Assembly: GCA_030611285.1 (NCBI GenBank)
Contig: JAUWQC010000052.1
Coordinates: 1-6,821 of the forward strand
Direction of reading: 5' to 3'
From: a bacterium
GTDB taxonomy: Bacteria > Actinomycetota > Humimicrobiia > Humimicrobiales > Humimicrobiaceae
Length of the DNA: 6,821 bases
Shown in pieces: positions 5,582 to 6,821 of this stretch. Position 1 is the stretch's first letter. Every line of letters starts with the position of its first letter. The notes under the pieces were generated by a model. That model saw only the letters and a list, made by a program, of their open reading frames with translations. It ran no database searches and had not been told where the DNA came from. The translations under genes were made by a program, and so were the position numbers.

Positions 5582-6100
5582 ATGGTCTTTTCAAACAGAG
5601 ATCGGGGCGAGAAGGAAATTTCTGGCAAAGAAGAAGAATCAAGGACATTGCTGACAATTGTGGGGAATAAAGCAAGAATAGAAGGTAAATTAGATGTTTC
5701 TCAATCCATAGAAATAGGCTGTGAAGTTGTGGGTGAGGTAATAGTTGATGGACAAATGGTAATCCAGAAAGAAGGAGTTGTCAGTGCTGATGTTACAACT
5801 ATTGATGCCAGGATAATCGGAAAATTTGAAGGAAATATGAAAGGTACCGGTAAGGTTGAAATTACAGAAACAGGAGTAGTAGATGGTAACATAAAAACGG
5901 ATTCACTGATTATAAATGAGGGAGGAATTTTTAGCGGAAAAGTTACTAGAATTACTCAAGAGGAAGAGAAGGGTAAAAAGAAGTTTAAACTGAAAGAAAT
6001 GGAAGAAGAAAAAGTAAGCGCTAAGGCTGAGAAAAAAGAAAAAGAAGGAAAAATGAAAGAGTTCAAGTTAGGTGATATAGACGATAGCCTGAAATTATAA
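5582..6100 (+). CDS. Bactofilin (polymer-forming cytoskeletal protein) with charged tail
   Basis: The protein has 172 aa, with ATG 5582 behind a perfect AAGGAGG (5569-5575). Residues about 24-122 are a bactofilin beta-helix: short repeats of hydrophobic residues, glycine and acidic turns (ARIEGKL, EVVGEV, KEGVVSADV, RIIGKFEGNM, GVVDGNI, GGIFSGKV). The family polymerises without nucleotide into filaments that anchor or position cell-envelope and polar proteins. The N-terminus (1-21) is charged and lacks a membrane segment. The C-terminus (125-172) is K/E-rich and holds two related motifs, KKFKLKEMEE (133-142) and KEFKLGDIDD (159-168), possibly docking peptides. Following parA by 46 bp, it is probably in the same operon; partnership with ParA is inferred. 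The gene is convergent with a second bactofilin gene. Confidence 0.9.
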   Translation: MVFSNRDRGEKEISGKEEESRTLLTIVGNKARIEGKLDVSQSIEIGCEVVGEVIVDGQMVIQKEGVVSADVTTIDARIIGKFEGNMKGTGKVEITETGVVDGNIKTDSLIINEGGIFSGKVTRITQEEEKGKKKFKLKEMEEEKVSAKAEKKEKEGKMKEFKLGDIDDSLKL

Positions 6101-6158
6101 ATTAGGACTGGCGGATTTTTGTCTTTTAAAATCAATTATTGGTTGGCATAAGCAGATT

Positions 6159-6173
6159 GAATATTTAATATTC
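6159..6173. repeat. AT-rich inverted repeat at the end of the second bactofilin gene
   Basis: GAATATT and AATATTC (6159-6165, 6167-6173) are complementary around one base and overlap the minus-strand stop codon (6165-6167). It lies in the gap between the convergent bactofilin genes, but is too AT-rich and loop-poor for a confident terminator call. Confidence 0.2.
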
Positions 6174-6602
6174 TAATATTCTTTTGGGTTTTATTTTAAT
6201 GCCGGAAATTTTCTCGTTGTTGTTTATTCTAAATATTTCTCTGTTGTACACAATAATATTTTTACCTTTGAATAGACCACCATCATCTATAATGAGGGAA
6301 ATGTCTCTTTGAATTATGTTACCGAACATTTTTCCGGTGGAAGTGATTCTGACTTCTCCTGATGAAATTATATTACCTGTAACATCGCCTTCTATTATTG
6401 CATTTTTGGCTTTGATATTTGCTTTTACTTTTCCTTTCTCTCCAATTACAAGTTCTTTTTTAGATATAATCTCTCCAACTACTGTACCATCTATTTGAAT
6501 AGGATGGGGAGAATAGATTCTGCCTTCTATACCTACTCCTTCTGCAATAATATTGTTATTATTATATTTATCTTCGGCCTGAGAAACTTTTTTACCAAAC
6601 AT
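6165..6602 (-). CDS. Second bactofilin, short form
   Basis: This 145-aa protein begins MFGKK, a common bactofilin opening linked in other members to membrane attachment. An asparagine run (14-17) is followed by the beta-helix (about 19-114), with clear repeats: GVGIEGRI, IDGTVVGEI, GEKGKVKANI, AIIEGDVTGNI, STGKMFGNI and DGGLFKGKN. It fits the family more closely than the gene at 5582 and lacks its K/E-rich tail, ending instead in a short basic segment (KIKPKRILEY). The start is supported by AAGGA 6 bases upstream on the minus strand, inside a 14-bp palindrome (6609-6622). It is convergent with the first bactofilin gene and divergent from the gene at 6754. The two bactofilins may co-polymerise or have separate jobs; the sequence does not decide. 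Confidence 0.92.
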   Translation of the reverse strand: MFGKKVSQAEDKYNNNNIIAEGVGIEGRIYSPHPIQIDGTVVGEIISKKELVIGEKGKVKANIKAKNAIIEGDVTGNIISSGEVRITSTGKMFGNIIQRDISLIIDDGGLFKGKNIIVYNREIFRINNNEKISGIKIKPKRILEY

Positions 6603-6608
6603 TTTTAT

Positions 6609-6622
6609 TCCTTAGCTAAGGA
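6609..6622 (-). promoter_or_regulatory. Palindrome containing the SD of the second bactofilin gene
   Basis: TCCTTAGCTAAGGA is a perfect 14-bp palindrome. Its 3' half on the minus strand is the SD (AAGGA), 6 bases from the ATG. In mRNA, TCCTT could pair with AAGGA across an AGCT loop and hide the ribosome site. As DNA it could be a dimeric repressor site. Confidence 0.45.
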
Positions 6623-6660
6623 GTTTCTCTTATTTAGTTTTAATTAACGAAAATCTGATT

Positions 6661-6697
6661 AAAATTTTACATTATTTATGAAAAATAATAAAATTTT
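6661..6697. repeat. AT-rich dyad in the divergent intergenic region
   Basis: AAAATTTTA (6661-6669) is complementary to TAAAATTTT (6689-6697), with an inner ATTATTT/AAATAAT pair (6671-6677, 6683-6689). It lies between the divergent starts at 6602 and 6754 and may hold overlapping promoters or a regulator site. In DNA this AT-rich, chance is a real alternative. No clear promoter could be fixed for either gene. Confidence 0.2.
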
Positions 6698-6753
6698 AAT
6701 TTGAATAATATATCTATTATTCTTTTGTAAACTTTATTAAGATAGAGGGAAAA

Positions 6754-6821
6754 ATGGATGAAAAAACACAAAAAAGAAAACCTGATGAAATATACTGTCC
6801 TGAATGCGCAAAGCCTATAAA
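6754..6821 (+). CDS. Partial gene with N-terminal zinc-ribbon knuckle
   Basis: ATG 6754 follows AGAGGG (6744-6749), and the frame stays open for 22 codons to the window end. The peptide has a charged start (DEKTQKRKPDE) and then YCPECAKPIK, the first CxxC knuckle of a zinc ribbon; the second pair would lie outside the window. It is divergent from the second bactofilin gene. Some bactofilins carry an N-terminal zinc ribbon, so a third bactofilin is possible. Any other zinc-ribbon protein fits equally well on 22 residues. Confidence 0.6.
   Translation, partial: MDEKTQKRKPDEIYCPECAKPI

Noticed and set aside
5701..5892. Minus-strand frame opposite the first bactofilin gene
   Set aside because: Antisense shadow of the beta-helix repeats; V/I codons on one strand give repeated hydrophobic and T/S/P residues on the other.
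6316..6498. Plus-strand frame opposite the second bactofilin gene
   Set aside because: Same antisense effect as above; the minus-strand bactofilin match is unambiguous.

Overview
The window looks like chromosomal DNA of an AT-rich bacterium whose lineage cannot be named from the sequence. Bacterial signs are clear Shine-Dalgarno (SD) sequences (for example AAGGAGG before the gene at 5582), a near-consensus sigma-70-type promoter (TTGACA, 17 bp, TATACT, 4241-4269), two bactofilins, a DUF1844 protein and a bacterial-type adenine phosphoribosyltransferase. No rRNA, tRNA, CRISPR array, transposase or recombinase gene was seen.

Layout. Positions 1-827 hold a VapBC-type toxin-antitoxin pair: a ribbon-helix-helix (RHH) antitoxin and a PIN-domain RNase in overlapping frames, behind a 10-bp-arm inverted repeat that contains a TATAAT box. 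Positions 828-1113 are a mostly non-coding stretch with a patch of higher G+C and a 50-codon reading frame that may be a gene remnant. Positions 1114-2092 carry apt and a DUF1844 gene, probably co-transcribed. A SLOG/TIGR00725-family gene runs the other way at 2138-2653. It is divergent from an iron-containing alcohol dehydrogenase gene at 2837-4132.

The most interesting part is 4133-6821. One strong promoter precedes a 78-aa RHH protein, a ParA/Soj-family ATPase with a divergent Walker B region, and a bactofilin with a charged tail carrying a short duplicated motif. Convergent to these is a second, shorter bactofilin. A gene divergent from it starts at 6754 and is cut by the window end; its visible part has a CxxC zinc-ribbon knuckle. 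I infer a positioning module: the ParA ATPase, with the small RHH protein as DNA-binding partner or autoregulator, placing or being placed by a bactofilin scaffold. This resembles in logic the bactofilin-PadC-ParABS arrangement of Myxococcus xanthus, but no ParB or PadC is visible here. The functional link rests on gene order only.

The other genes are ordinary housekeeping or accessory genes: purine salvage (apt), a putative nucleotide-binding SLOG protein, a dehydrogenase of unknown substrate, and a toxin-antitoxin pair.
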